A stretch of 64,000 bases of DNA from assembly GCA_011109175.1 (NCBI GenBank), contig RDEW01000014.1, positions 506,042-570,041 of the forward strand, written 5' to 3'. The stretch comes from Dicyema japonicum. Taxonomy: Eukaryota; Dicyemida; Rhombozoa; Dicyemidae. This document shows positions 10,380 to 22,216 of this stretch, in pieces (the stretch's first letter is position 1; the number at the start of each line of letters is the position of its first letter). The notes beneath the pieces are model-generated. The model saw nothing but the letters and a program-made list of their open reading frames with translations, was not told the DNA's origin and searched no databases. Position numbers and translations under genes: made by a program.

Positions 10380-12814
10380 TGACTAATTTATTACATTCTT
10401 TATTTGGACTAAACATTAACTAATAGTAAAATTCTAAACTTTTACATTCTTATATAATAGGTGATTTTTAAAAATTTAATTTTGCATAAATTCTAATCAA
10501 TATTAGGAAAGTATATTCTACACTGTTTTTTGTGCGACTGCTGGTAGATCTATCTCATTCATTTTGCAATCTGAAAATAAAATAGTTATGTTGTGAAAAA
10601 TAGTCAATCTATCAGTCTTACTCTTCTTCTCTAACTAAACTAATTAAGACATAATAAAGATTGTAAATTCTTGTTTCGGTCGGATACTATATTTTAACAA
10701 AAAACTAGTAATAAATATATTCCCGGACAGGAAGAACACAAACTTTATTATAGTAAAGAAAAGTTAATCTTAAGAAAGTGGTTCAAAATGTTCTTCACTA
10801 TTTTTGGTTTTGTCACATGTGGTTCCGAGTAGACGCTACAGTCCACAGTGGAGTATTTACTAATGACGTCGTCACTCGTCAATCCAAAAGATATGTGGAA
10901 CCTTCAGGTGAATTGTAAAGCAGCTAGATTCTAACTTGGAACAACCAGGATTATGTCCTGCACTTATAGCATTTCACTATATTTTTACTAAGATGATTTT
11001 TTCTAAGGTTTGATAATAAATGGGTTGAAAACAATTTTTGATATCAAAACAATATCTTCTCAAGTCCTCGAGTGAGAGAGAAGAAATCACGGTTATGACT
11101 GGCCTCTGAGTTGAAAAGTCCATATTCTACTTCCAAAAATATTTCAAACATAATATCTTTAATTTAGGAACAATTCACTATATGAAATATATCAATTTTG
11201 TGGTTTATAAAACAAACTAATATTTTCTTTGTTGTTAATATTATGTGGTTATGGCTAAATCATTCAGATCTGTAAAATCATCACTCAAGGGTAAACCATA
11301 AAGTAAATATTATTTCTTGATTTTTTAAAATTTATCCATGTTCTTACAGGGTTCTTATGTTCCTTCTAAAATTTATCTCAAAAAGGGTCATACATTTTGT
11401 AACAAAATATAAACTTAACCTGATGAAGTGCTCTCATATCTATACAATAAAATTATAAAACTATTTGTGTGTTAGTGTATGTGCACGTAGTATCGATTTT
11501 TGTACACATTTTCCCAAAATGGGATAAAAATAATATTTTTTGACATTAAAGACCATGACCAGTAGTCATAAGCCGATTCTTCTATGGTTAGATAAAACTG
11601 TGAAAGGTTAGTGGAACTCTCAAAAATCTTATAGATGTTTCAAAAAACGCACAAAAGTATCTGGGAGTTATCTACAAAGATACCATGTGGCATAGAAAAC
11701 TTCTTTAGGGACACGTTCTGGTAAAAGTTGATTGACGAACCCTATCGTTTTCTAATTCCCCTTAACTAAATTACCAGTGTTTACCATAATATTAACTCAT
11801 TAACTATAACTGGCGATCGAGTGAGAAGATTTCAAAATATCTTTCGCAAAAATGCGATAAAGCAACAAAATTGATCCTATCTGCCTTTTATATAAATTAT
11901 ATTATTCGATGATGTTTAATCAACGTGGTTAAATGATTCGATGTTTCCTGTGTTCAGAACTTTAGGTTACCGATCTTTTAGAGCTTGTCACCTCGTCTGT
12001 GGTCACAAGAAAAGAAAGACTTTCTTCTATTCTGAAGCTATCAAAATTGCTGATTTTATAAACGCATGCTTAAATCTGATAAAACAGGAGAAGGAATAGT
12101 TTTTTTATATGTTAATCAAATTTGAAAAAAAAGTCGCAGAATCATTTTACTTTTTGCTCTACAAATTTGTTTAATACACAGAAACTTCAAAGATTGATAA
12201 AGTGATTATCAGCAAGCAGTCTTCTCTTAATTATTCCTGTACTGGGTAATGTAATCATATTTAAATAACATTATTGGTCATGTGTTATTCGATATTAAAA
12301 ATTGTTCGTTTAACAAATAACAAAGAATTGACATTATTATAGAATCTCTACAAAAAGTCATTTTACTTTTATAATATTGTAACCAAGTAACAAAAAATAC
12401 CTAAATATATTTTTGGTCTTTTAAACTTAACGATGTGGCATAGCACTGGCATGTAGATATATATTTACGCTGTCAGAGCCAATCCCCGCATCTTATTACT
12501 ATATTTTGTCTTTATTTCTCGATGATTCTGGGGTTTTAGATAAATGTTATTGGCTGCCAATTTTTAATAATTAATTCTTTTTGAAAAAATTCCAAGAACC
12601 ACGTGAAACAAATTAACAAATCACATGTTCCAAACTTTTGAGTAAATTGTTTATAACCAACTAAGTACTTGACGAAGAGCCGAATTAATCGTGTTGATGG
12701 TAAATCGCAAGGTTTTTACCAATTGTTTACCGACAATTTTTTTGAAAGCTCACAGCTTAATCACTCTTTGCTTTTTGTAAAGTAAAGCATGAAATAATTA
12801 AGTATCTCACTAGC

Positions 12815-13952
12815 CGCGACGGTAGTCCGTTTGAAGATTTATGAACCACGCCACCAACAACAGAATAAAAGTGAAAACATATTAAATAAATGTTTTATTT
12901 TTTGTTTAATAATATTTAATAATAATAGTTTCTATGTAATGTCTAATAATCTCTTGTATATTAATTATGTTGGAGAATATTTCTATATTATTCAAAGAAA
13001 GCTTAAAGATATTAAATTATCAGAAGAAAGGATAAAAGATGGTATTATTAATATTTATTTAGTTTATGATGATATTGTTGTGAACTGCTTTAATGAGGCA
13101 TTCTTTGAGGGCTTAGGCAAATTAACTCCTAATAGCCTAATTCAGTATATTAAAACAAACGTTAATTCTCGGATAATTAGGGCGACTGAAGATAATATCA
13201 ATAGAGTGGGAATATGTTAATTACCTAGATTTTCATAATGGCTGTAATGATGACAAAGTTTATGGTTTTCACTTGCAATGATCGCTTCGACTCTATTCTT
13301 ACATTAACATACACTCACCTTTACCACATTAAACAAGAATTGAAGAATCCCACTACTATAAGCATCGTCGAGAAAGTCAAGTCGACAGTCCTTAAAGTAC
13401 ATATTATTGCATAATAGGCTTTCTCAAAAAAAAGACCGATCGAATTAATATTTATTAGATCAAAAATTCTAAATATTTTTATTGACTTTCATTGGAAGAT
13501 TAATGTTTTGCTAGGTCGATTCCAGGACTATGAAGGAAAATTGTTTGTTTATTCTTCTTTGGCCAAAGATGCGTCATATCCGACTTTAAAGGATTGTGGC
13601 TCTTCGGAAAATGTCTCAAATTTATATCAACCTTATGATTGTACTTCTCTTTATATAGGAAGAACGATAGATTTGTGAGATTGGGAGTTTATTCGTATTA
13701 CTTAATTTTATTTTAAGGTATGGAGTAGACACCGAATATGTGAAGAAAGAAAATGTTAGAATGATTGATCAAAATGATAAATATTTGAATTCATTATTGT
13801 CTGGTCTGCAGATTGAGGCTGTGGATGAACAACTTTCATTTGATTTTTTAAATGAAGATAACAAAATCACAAAATCTCGTAAACGTGTTGAGAAAACAGA
13901 CCAGATCGACCAGGATATTGATTTATTAGCATTGATGGATGATATTTCATAG
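12815..13952 (+). pseudogene. Arm 1 copy of the 359-codon orphan gene
   Basis: The copy aligns with 25514-26660 and keeps the same introns: 13206-13228 (23 nt), 13397-13417 (21 nt) and the last 23-nt intron near 13707. The upstream start codon is missing because the arm boundary cuts the first few codons. A single T lost in the third exon (CTCTTTATATAG against CTCTTTTATATAG) shifts the frame. Other differences are a few substitutions, such as FNEAFFEG for FNEEFFEG. The duplication is therefore young and this copy is the broken one. Confidence 0.6.
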
Positions 13953-14614
13953 TTATAATTTTTTAATTTTACGTTCTTGTTAACTTCATCAGTGTCATAA
14001 GTACGGGACAGAATTCAAAACCGGTTTGAATCTTGATGTTCCTCATTCCGGCCCAAGGTTCCATGCATCGATGATGCTTTTTGGATTGCCGAGCGATTAC
14101 TTCACTGATACCTCACTTTAGAATCTGAATGTCTACAGGGACTCCCGTCAACCAAAAAAACGTTAACAGCATTCAGAATCTTCACTTCTTTACGACGATT
14201 AATTAGCTTAACTGTTCTTCCTTTTTTTAAATGAAGTTTGTGTCCGACCTAAATAAAGGAAATATTACTATATTCCTGCTAATGACAATCATTATTGTAC
14301 ACATGTAACTTCTGACAGATGATCCTCCAAGATCTACCAATAATTTCGACAACGTAATAATGACGATTAATATGGGAATCTATTTTGGTCGAAGGGAGAC
14401 TTCATGAAAGTTATTGAGCCAGACTTTTAGAGAAGTCTAAAAAAACAGATACTGTTTAAAAGTTTAAGCCATAAAGGACCTGTGAGGTAAGAAAACGTTT
14501 AGATCATTTTTTAATTTTCCAGCTAATAAAATGTTTCATAATGGTTATCAAAATTCGAGTTGACACTTTTCTTTCAATCTTTCGCGCAATAATTCTACCT
14601 TCACTCGTTTATAG

Positions 14615-15058
14615 ATGCGAAGAGTGGCTTTTCACTCCAAGAATATAAGGGATAATCTAAATAATCTGGAAGAATGTCTATTAAATGTCCAATTGAGATC
14701 TGATACGAGACTGATCAATAGATAATATTGAAAACAGAGAGACTGCAGATTAGAAAATTATGTCTTTCAGCAAGAATACCTGTCGCTTGCCTTCATATAT
14801 TCAGCTTACTTACGATAACTATCAAAATCAACTGCAGGAGCCACTTGGTTTTGCAGCTTCTGAATCTGGCCCACATGATGTCAAAAATTTTAATAAATAT
14901 TTTTTGAGACTTTTTGGGTAGTGGGGAGATAACGGACTCCTTTATCTCCAAAATAGGGCGAAGACTGGTTTCGAAGAGATGCCTACGAAGGAGTTTTTTA
15001 TGCAGAAGCTTGAAATAGCGGTGATCAGAGCTAACGCTTACGCAATCCTGGCCTTTTG
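14615..15058 (+). pseudogene. Arm 1 copy of an orphan gene, two blocks
   Basis: The first block opens at ATG 14615 (MRRVAFHSKNIRDNLNNLEE...) and stops after about 36 codons. The second begins near 14765 with MSFSKNTCRLPSYIQLT and corresponds to the intact block at 22676-22951, but a frameshift breaks it after about 50 codons. The two blocks are probably exons of one gene. I could not fix a GT...AG pair that joins them in both arms. The product is unknown. Confidence 0.4.
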
Positions 15059-15539
15059 ATTAAATAACGTTAGATGTTTTCTTTTATAATCTTATTTTTT
15101 TAATTTATGCATAAAATTCACCTTAATTGGATTGGTTATTTGGCTAAAACAGTCAAATTGTTAAAGCTTTTACTTAATTTTTATGTCAATAAACGTCGTA
15201 CAAAGGAAAATCGATAGGTTGATGGTTGCTATTATATTATTTAATTTATTATATTTTAAAAATATTTTGTGTTATTTTATTATTTGAAATTCAAAATATG
15301 TGAAATTCTGTGGTTTCTAATATGCAAAAATTTTAATACATTTATAAAATAATAGAAAATTTTTAAATAATCATAAAGAACATTATTTGATTTATGATAA
15401 AAAGTGAGTTTTTAGTCTAGCATCGATAAAGTAATGATTAGATCTCGTTCAACTTACGATGTTAGAAAATTGACAGTAAACGAATATGAATTTTATATTC
15501 TTTAAAAATAAATAATTCCTATACTCATTTTGAGAGGTA

Positions 15540-15730
15540 ATGAAATCAGGTTACTCCCAAAGATAAAATCAAATTTCGAAGATTAGTGTTTATATTAAAT
15601 TAAATTTAATGTGTCACATGGGCCAAGCGATACCTATGCGCTGCCTGTTACATTAACCTAGAACCAAGATTAACTTCAATTAATTTTATAAATGATTTAT
15701 TAACCACAAAAAATTAAATTTATATCCTTT
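15540..15730 (-). mobile_element. Ginger-like transposon, terminal fragment
   Basis: The fragment is the reverse complement of 21181-21370 and carries the terminal TGTCACATGGGCCAAGCGAT sequence plus about 70 bp of the element interior. It is cut off at 15730 by family A. The flanking host sequence is the same as in arm 2, so the insertion predates the inverted duplication. Confidence 0.65.
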
Positions 15731-16796
15731 GGATTGACGAGTGACGACCTCATTAGTAATTACTCCACTGTGGACACTAGCGTCTACTCGGAACCACATG
15801 TGACAAAAGCAAAAAAAAGTGAAGAACGTTCCTTGAACCACTTTCTACGATTAGCTACTATAACTTTTCTTTACTATAATAAAGTTTGTGTTCTTCCTGT
15901 CCTGGAATATATTTATTACTAGTTTTTTGTTAAAATATAGTATCCGACCGAAACAAGAATTTACAATCTTTATTATGTCTTAATTAGTTTAGTTAGAGAA
16001 AAAAAGTAAGACATATAGATTAACCATTTTTCACAACATGACTATTTTATTTTCTGATTGCAAAGTGAATGAGTTAGAACTACCATCAACGCACAAAAAA
16101 CAGTGTAGAATATACTTTCCTAATATTGATTAGAATTTATGCAAAATTAAATTTTTAAAAATAACCTATTATATAAGAATGTAAAAGTTTAGAATTTTAT
16201 TATTAGTTAATGTTTAGTCCGAATAAAGAATGTAATAAATTAGTCATTAATCCTTCAAATCAGATTCTAATTTAAAAAATAACCAAATTTTACCATTTAT
16301 TTTTTGATCTGAATTACTCTTCTTTAGTTCTGTATCCGTCGACTTTGCAACATCATCAGCTGATTTAGATCTCTTCATTTCTTTACCGAAGCTTGGCTGA
16401 AAACGTACTTTTTCATTTATATAGCGAATTAATGGATTAATTTAAAAAATGTATTATATTTTAATAGAATTTTATATATGAAAAACCGCAAAATTTCACA
16501 TATTTGAAATTTAAGGACAAATACGAAAAGTAAACAATTTATATAAAAAAATTATTAAATTACCACTTATTAAACCTATTTTTGCAAAAAAAATTATTAC
16601 CCGACTAATTTGGGAAAGTTATATAGCTGTGGTAGTGTGGCACAAATTTGGGAGAGCAACAAATTTGGAGAGTTGCATCTTCTAAGGACTCGAAAGACAT
16701 ATGCAATTAATTCCCAAAAGGCATCGACGTTCTTAAAAATCAACGGACTGTACCAAGATTAGACTTCCGACTCGTTATAAAAAAAACGAATTTCCA

Positions 16797-17104
16797 ATGT
16801 CTCGGATTTTAAAATTTACGAATTTTGATTTTTTGACAATCTATAAACTAATGTGCATGCATATTTTAACAAATGTTTTTATTAAAATACGATGTGATAT
16901 ATTGAATTCATGTAAATCTAATTATCAGTTCGCTACACTCGCAATATTTGGATCATCGGATGGGTATATTCAGTTCGCCATTTTTATTCTGCTTATTTGT
17001 AGAAATATGTGATTAACCTGTTAAGCGTCAGAGAAGACATAGAACTTTATCCCGAGGAAGAAATAATTGATATTTTTACGAATCATGTCACTTTACAGTT
17101 TTGA
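16797..17104 (+). CDS. Candidate gene fragment in family A, 23-nt intron
   Basis: A hydrophobic first block (to 17008) and an acidic second block (DIELYPEEEIIDIF...) join in phase 2 across a 23-nt gap, 17009-17031, beginning GTGATTAACC and ending GTCAG. The same gap is present in copies c and d. In those copies the upstream block has one more C after ATGTCTC, so the frame before the intron differs. A further acidic block (VFEKSDDDKDSLSVLANN) follows near 17290. The pieces probably come from one real gene, but the model for this copy is weak. Confidence 0.25.
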
Positions 17105-17468
17105 AGATGAAAGCGATGAATCAAATCAGAGACGAATCATCCAGCGACTATGACGTTAAACAAACTTTTAAAAAATATAAAATTCCCCAAGAACGTGTTA
17201 GTGACGCTTACAGGTTTTCATGAGACGCAGTTTATTCATCTTTTCACTTTACTTACCTTAAATAAATTTTCCGACTGTCCTACATAAAGTATTTGAAAAA
17301 TCCGATGACGACAAAGACTCATTGAGTGTCCTGGCTAACAATAGAAGTGACTGGAAGAGTTCAACATTAAGAGTTCTTTTGCTTCACATGTGGGCTATTA
17401 TTATAGATTTTGGGGATCAGTGACCACATTCACAGGTCCTAAGCTAAATTGATCCAAAAGTTCAATTA

Positions 17469-17700
17469 CAGTAAAACCTCTCGAATCCGGCGTAATTTGC
17501 CAGCTGCGAAATTACGCCGGATTCGAGAGGCAAATTTGATTTTTTTATAAATTAATAAAATGCATTTTTTTTAATTTTAAAGACTAATTAAAAAATGAAA
17601 ACATTAATTTCCTATAAAATAATCAGTTATTCTTGTTTTAATGTTCGTTTTGATGTTTCTACTAACATCATCAAGGAAGATCTTCTTTATCCTTTGCTCT
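17469..17700 (+). mobile_element. Truncated pogo/Tigger end with a perfect 22-bp hairpin
   Basis: The sequence starts TA-CAGTAAAACCTCTCGAATCCGG, a Tigger-type terminal repeat. Positions 17477-17498 pair perfectly with 17509-17530 around a 10-nt loop. The related end at 32555-32615 has a degenerate stem, and 62920 has a weaker version. About 200 bp of element interior follow; no transposase frame is left. Confidence 0.6.
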
Positions 17701-19370
17701 GTTTAACCTCTTTCTGGCCGATCTCCCGACTTTTGAATCTGATAATGATATTCTACTATCCTATGCGGATGATATTGTTTTGGCTTCGCGAGATCAGGAC
17801 ATCCAGAAGGTCACAGAAGAATACAAATTAACCTGGACAGGCTTAATGCCTAGATAATGGAAAACCGCCTCGTGGTGAATGCAGAAAAGTTGTCTACGTC
17901 ACTATTTACCTCTGACAAAATAGTGGAAAGGAGGACAGCCACCTTGAAGTTAAACAAGGTCAGCATCTTTTTCAACAGATGTCAAAGGATCTTGGGTGTT
18001 AAAATTGATATGCATCTCTGTCTGACACCACACATAGAAAACATTCTATTGAAATGCGAAAGAAACTGAACATATTGAAAAGTTTATCGGGAATATGGAT
18101 GTGTGGTACTTACCCAGTCTTGATTAACGTGTACAAATAGTACATCGAGCCATGTCTCTCATATGCATGTGCCTTGGGGACCGTCTATATCTTGGACAAA
18201 TATGAGGAAAATTGAGGAAATGCAAAAGAGGGTTTACAGAGTAACGGAGTGTTGGATCTGTCAAGATCACCGAACCGGACCTACGCCTCTGGAGGCCCAT
18301 ATGAACTAGACTCCAGATCAAGGGAAGGTGTCCCTGAAAATTCAGGAAGCCGTCCTGTACGTTCATGCGCGGGCACGAAGAATGAACACGGGGCAAAGAT
18401 GAAGTTTCTTTAGAATGCATCGGGATCACATGATAATTAGTTTTGCTTTACAGTGGTCTTGGGTTTTAAAATAAAAAAACAGATTGGCGGAAGGTGTTAA
18501 CTTTTTTTATTGCACGAAAAGTCTCCATCTTCTCATGATTGTTATAGTATCTCATTTCTTTTTTTATGCATGTACACAAATCTGACTAAGGTGATATTGA
18601 ATACATGAAGCTTTGGAACTAAGAAAGCATTGAATACAATGGTGTCTTGAATTCGAAATTCGACTGGATTAAATTGAGGAATTCGCACGATTATCTTCTA
18701 CATTGAGGGGGAACAAATGAAGTATTATTAATCGACTGTCTGTTTGTTAATTAATTGTGGAAATATTGATTTGGTGACATGGATCAATTACTCGAATATA
18801 TCTGCCGCTTTATAGAGAATTTGATCTCTGTAGCCGATCCTCAAAAGGGCTAGCTGACGAACTAAGGATGTATAGTCAATACGAAGCTTATGTAACTGAC
18901 AAAACGTCGGGTATCGGGGACACTTAATAGTCTGGAATGTAATAAAAAAACTTCTATTCAAAGACAAATGTGGAATACAGTAATCAAATTTCAAAAGCGC
19001 TGAAAAAAGGAAATGGGGTTAATAACACATTTGATTATTGTTTATCAAAAATAAAATTTTCTTTATTACTCATTCTAACTACCAACTCCACATAACGGCC
19101 AGTTTTTTTAGAAATTCCAAAATTAGCGGTAAGAGGTGTAGTGTAAGTAATTTCTTTTAGCGCATCGTTTTCCGATTCCGTGAACGACAAAGACCACCTT
19201 ATTGACGGTTCTGGATGGTGATCTTTAAAAATTGGAAGGTCTCTCAGAGAAGGAGAACACTTAGGTATATTGCGGGGGAAAACTATTGAGTAAATCTTTT
19301 TGCAAGGAAATCTTGCCAAAATGCGACTGGTGAATTTTTCTGATGGAGGATTCATGCGCATAATCCCCAA
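17690..19370 (+). pseudogene. Second copy of the 5-8 kb jockey RT 3' half and its flank
   Basis: The copy starts inside the RT (TCTGTTTAACCTC, just before the YADD box) and follows 5745-7920 without the RTE insertion. YADDIVLASRD is readable near 17765, followed by NRLVVNAEKLSTSLFTSD and a second block similar to 6189-6430. Frames are broken throughout. It provides the empty site for the RTE at 7109. Confidence 0.65.
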
Positions 19371-19484
19371 TCCTTATCGAAAATGTTCCGAAACACAATC
19401 TGAACAACAGGAAAAAATGTGAAGACTGCTGAGAGAGGTCACGATCTTTTCGTTTTGGTTATGGCGGTGGTTTTTGGTTAAATA

Positions 19485-21282
19485 TGTCACATGGGCTAAC
19501 GCATGGGCAACCTGTTACATTTTTCGACCTTGAAAAGGTCTTTTGATTTTCCGAGATTTAATTTTGTATATCCGATTTATATCGCGATTTAATCCTGTTA
19601 AATTAGTTTTTTATTCATAAATGTTATGATTATATAGATTTTATTTTTTATAGCGGTAAAACTAGATTTCTAGCGTGATTTATAGCATGGAAGATTATTT
19701 TGTTGCAATGGCTTCTTACAAGGGTTTTGTGAAAGATTGCGTTAAATATCAAATATTAAAAGATGCTTTGCATGATAAATTTCCCGAAAATTTTTTGAGG
19801 CACCGAAAATATAGGCTTGTAAAGAAGATAGAGAATTTTTCCATTATCAATGACAGGTATTGTAAATTTGCAATAATTTTAGATGTATCCTAAATCAACT
19901 GATACTCAAGTTAGTCATATCCCTGGATAATGAAACCGAAATGGAGCATGTTGCGAAATCGTTGCACGAGTTTTCACACGGAGGAGTCAATAAAATTGAG
20001 TATGAATTTCGACAAAGATACTTCACTGTTAAGAATGAGATTATTAGAAAAGTCATGCGAAATTGTGAAGTCTGCAAATTTCAGCGTCCTTTATAAGATC
20101 GTGATTTTTTATTATTGGAGATATAAATCACCATGTGTTTGCTTCTTCTCCAACTGAACGTTTTCAGGTAGATCTAATAGACCTGAAAAAAATTTCAACA
20201 TTAAATGAAAATTTCAAATGGATTTTAACGCTCATTCACATATATAGTAGGTTGGTTTTTTTAAATTTATAGATTCGCTTTTGTACGACCACTCTATAAT
20301 AAGTCTGGTTAAGAAGTACGTGAAAACTTAAGATCTTTATTCCGCCTGAATGGGCCATGTAAATTTCTTCAGTCGGACAATGGTTCTGAATTTAAAAATT
20401 AAGAAATAACAAAACTTTGCGAAGATTTTAACATTAAGCAAATTCACGGAAAGCCTAACAATCAACGAGCACAAGGAATTGTCGAAAGATTTAATCTGAC
20501 GATCACGAGGAAGTTGTCAAAAATGCTGGATAACAGTGAAAAAAAGTGGCTTGATAAATTAGAAAGTGCTGTCTACAGTTACAACATATCGGTCCATTCA
20601 TTTTCTAACGAAAGTCCTTTCGAAAGATATCGAGGAATTAAGGGAATAAATTCAATAATTAATGGTTATACTTATATCATTATGACTTAGATAATTTAAG
20701 TGATGAGTGTGCGATTCCAGAACAAATTGACGATTTGGTTAATTGTTCGACTCCAGAATCTATTGAAAAATCACGTAGTTTGATTTAAAAAATTTATATC
20801 TAGATAATTCCCAGTCAGATAATTTGTGTCCGAATGCGAAGAGATTCAATTTCGAAATTAAATCGATTGAAGAAAATTCGAATTATTACAAAGCTATGAA
20901 CAGGAAAATGAATGTTCATAATAGTAAATATACTTTTAACATGGGAGATAAAGTATGAATAAAAACATTAATAAATAGGTTCTGGCTAAAAAGGACTTTG
21001 GAACAAATCCCTTATTGCGACTGGATAAGTTTGAGTCTCAGTATTATCCAGTTACAGAAATAATTAATATTTTATCGAATAATCGAGTGGAGGTAGTTTT
21101 AAATAGTTTAGATAAAAAATTCGAAAGGAGAAATATCGACTTTATTAATGAGTTGACTAAAAAAAGTTACTAAAATTTAATTTTTTGTGGTTAATAAATC
21201 ATTTATAAAATTAATTGAAGACAATCTTGGTTCAAAGTTAATGTAACAGGCAGCCCATAGGTATCGCTTGGCCCATGTGACA
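19485..21282 (+). mobile_element. Ginger-like DNA transposon
   Basis: The 1.8 kb element is bounded by imperfect terminal inverted repeats. The left one begins TGTCACATGGGC (19485-19519); the right one, read inward, begins TGTCACATGGGCC (21282-21242). Both inner ends read CCTGTTACA. Between them lies one spliced gene for a gypsy-integrase-like DDE transposase. TIR-bounded elements with a Ty3/gypsy-type integrase and no RT or protease are the Ginger type. A clean target-site duplication is not visible. Confidence 0.75.
19687..21173 (+). pseudogene. Ginger-like transposase with five to six very short introns
   Basis: The spliced frame would be 441 codons. Exons: 19687-19856, 19883-20085, 20121-20250, 20273-20664, 20691-20777, 20804-20952 and 20979-21173. 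Introns are 26, 35 (tentative), 22, 26, 26 and 26 nt, all GT...AG, and every phase agrees. The product shows an HHCC zinc domain (LHEFSHGGVNKIEY...NCEVCKFQ) and the DDE core: D in FQVDLIDLKK, D in FLQSDNGSEFKN, E in GIVERFNLT. The C-terminus GDKVLAKKDF exists only after the last intron is removed. Two in-frame TAA codons, in NKSG-stop-EVREN (about 20312) and EFKN-stop-EITK (about 20400), make this copy defective. Confidence 0.8.
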
Positions 21283-21419
21283 CATTAAATTTAATTTAAT
21301 AAAAACACTAATCTTCGAAATTTGATTCTAACTTTGGGAGTAACCTGATTTCAGTACCTATCAAAATGAGTATAAGAATTATGTATTTTTAGGGAAATTA
21401 AAATTCATATTCGTTTACT

Positions 21420-22216
21420 TTTATTTTGGTTGAGCTGGTGACGTGGCTCTAATAAAGTATTAACATGTCTGAAAAGTACGAACCTTATTTTTTGGAGAAA
21501 TTCTCGCTGCTCTCATTCAACGTCCGAGGCCTAACCCCTTCTTGGAAAAGGACCTCCCTCTGTCAAGACCTACATAATTACGATGTCGCAATCGGTTGCC
21601 TACAGGAAACCAAAATCCAAGATAACCACAAAGAAACATGTGGTAAATTCAAATTGATCTTTCTTCCGACTGTCAACAGGCACTATGGACTGGGTTTTGC
21701 CATCAAAATGGAATTTCTCCCCCATATCTACAGAGTATGGGCAGTTAATGACCGCATCGGAGTTCTACAAATGAAGTTTATGAATGCCAAAGCAAACACT
21801 GACATTGTCTCCATTATAAATGTATACGCACCTCACAGTGGTTGGATTAACAAAGATCCGGCTCTATTTGATGACTTCTACTCAGATTTATATTTAGAAT
21901 TGGCCGACTCCGCACTTTTATTTATAGCTGGTGATATGAACGCCAAGGTGGGGAGGAGAACAGATACCGACGAAACGTTTCAAACCGAGGAGGTGAAGTT
22001 CCGAGGACGTCCGAGAGCATCACTGGCCACGACACTGAATGAAGACCTGAAGAGAATAGGATTATCTCTAACTACGGGAGATGACCTGGACTACTTGAGG
22101 GATTTGGCTCAGGATCATGGAAAGTGGAGAAAATTAACTAAAAGATTAATGTTTGGTACTGCACTGGTTTTGTCATTTCCAATGGCAAGACGTTGTGCTT
22201 TATAATAATAATAATA
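21420..22216 (+). mobile_element. Complete-ended but internally deleted RTE element, 0.8 kb
   Basis: The insertion has an 11-bp target duplication, ATTCGTTTACT at 21409-21419 and 22217-22227. The uninterrupted site is visible in arm 1 near 15480. It starts with a short leader, keeps the ORF2 start and ends with TAATAATAATAA. Only the middle is gone, so it is a short derivative with both ends rather than the usual 5' truncation. Confidence 0.85.
21465..22205 (+). CDS. RTE endonuclease fused in frame to the ORF2 C-terminus, 246 aa
   Basis: The frame is uninterrupted. Residues about 12-160 are an apurinic/apyrimidinic-type endonuclease, with LLSFNVRGL, the catalytic glutamate region IGCLQETKIQD, INVYAPHSG and FIAGDMNAKVGRR. 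Just after this, at EEVKFRGRPRASLATTLNED, it jumps to the far C-terminus of ORF2 (DLDYLRDLAQDHGKWRKLTK). The SDH motif of the endonuclease and the whole RT are lost. It cannot retrotranspose alone. The intact frame suggests that the deletion is recent or the element was copied in this form. Functional expression is not shown. Confidence 0.75.
   Translation: MSEKYEPYFLEKFSLLSFNVRGLTPSWKRTSLCQDLHNYDVAIGCLQETKIQDNHKETCGKFKLIFLPTVNRHYGLGFAIKMEFLPHIYRVWAVNDRIGVLQMKFMNAKANTDIVSIINVYAPHSGWINKDPALFDDFYSDLYLELADSALLFIAGDMNAKVGRRTDTDETFQTEEVKFRGRPRASLATTLNEDLKRIGLSLTTGDDLDYLRDLAQDHGKWRKLTKRLMFGTALVLSFPMARRCAL

Larger units (their letters stand above)
9535..12810 (-). repeat. Repeat family A, copy a
   Basis: The reverse complement matches 28829-31870 nearly end to end, and 15740-17700, 44560-47900 and 48490-51250 in part. 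At the left edge, 9535-9800 repeats the start of the unit preceded by an RTE C-terminus, so on the minus strand one copy ends and a second begins. The unit is AT-rich and largely non-coding. It contains remnants of ordinary exons, including the gene fragment at 10203-10379. I see no terminal repeats and no replication or transposase gene, so it looks like a segmental duplication unit rather than a transposon. Confidence 0.7.
12811..15730. repeat. Inverted duplication, arm 1
   Basis: The segment is the reverse complement of 26650-21181 minus the insertions in that arm. It begins at the GCGACG(G/T)TAGT word and ends inside the right end of the Ginger-like transposon, where family A copy b starts. 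It holds a decayed copy of the 359-codon gene, a second gene fragment and a diverged copy of the family A exon. The 13960-14600 stretch between the two genes shows no feature that I can support. Confidence 0.8.
15731..17700 (+). repeat. Repeat family A, copy b
   Basis: The copy is 5'-truncated relative to 28829-32790. It includes the gene fragment on the minus strand (about 16260-16440), an AT-rich spacer and the LWHKFGRATN and KASTFLEING-like block (about 16620-16760). It then continues through acidic exon-like pieces and a Tigger end at 17469. It joins a jockey copy at about 17690, and the same junction is seen near 32760. Confidence 0.65.

Noticed and set aside
19485-21282. LTR retrotransposon or retrovirus-like element because of the integrase
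   Set aside because: There is no RT, protease or gag and no long direct repeats; the ends are inverted repeats, which fits a Ginger-like DNA transposon.
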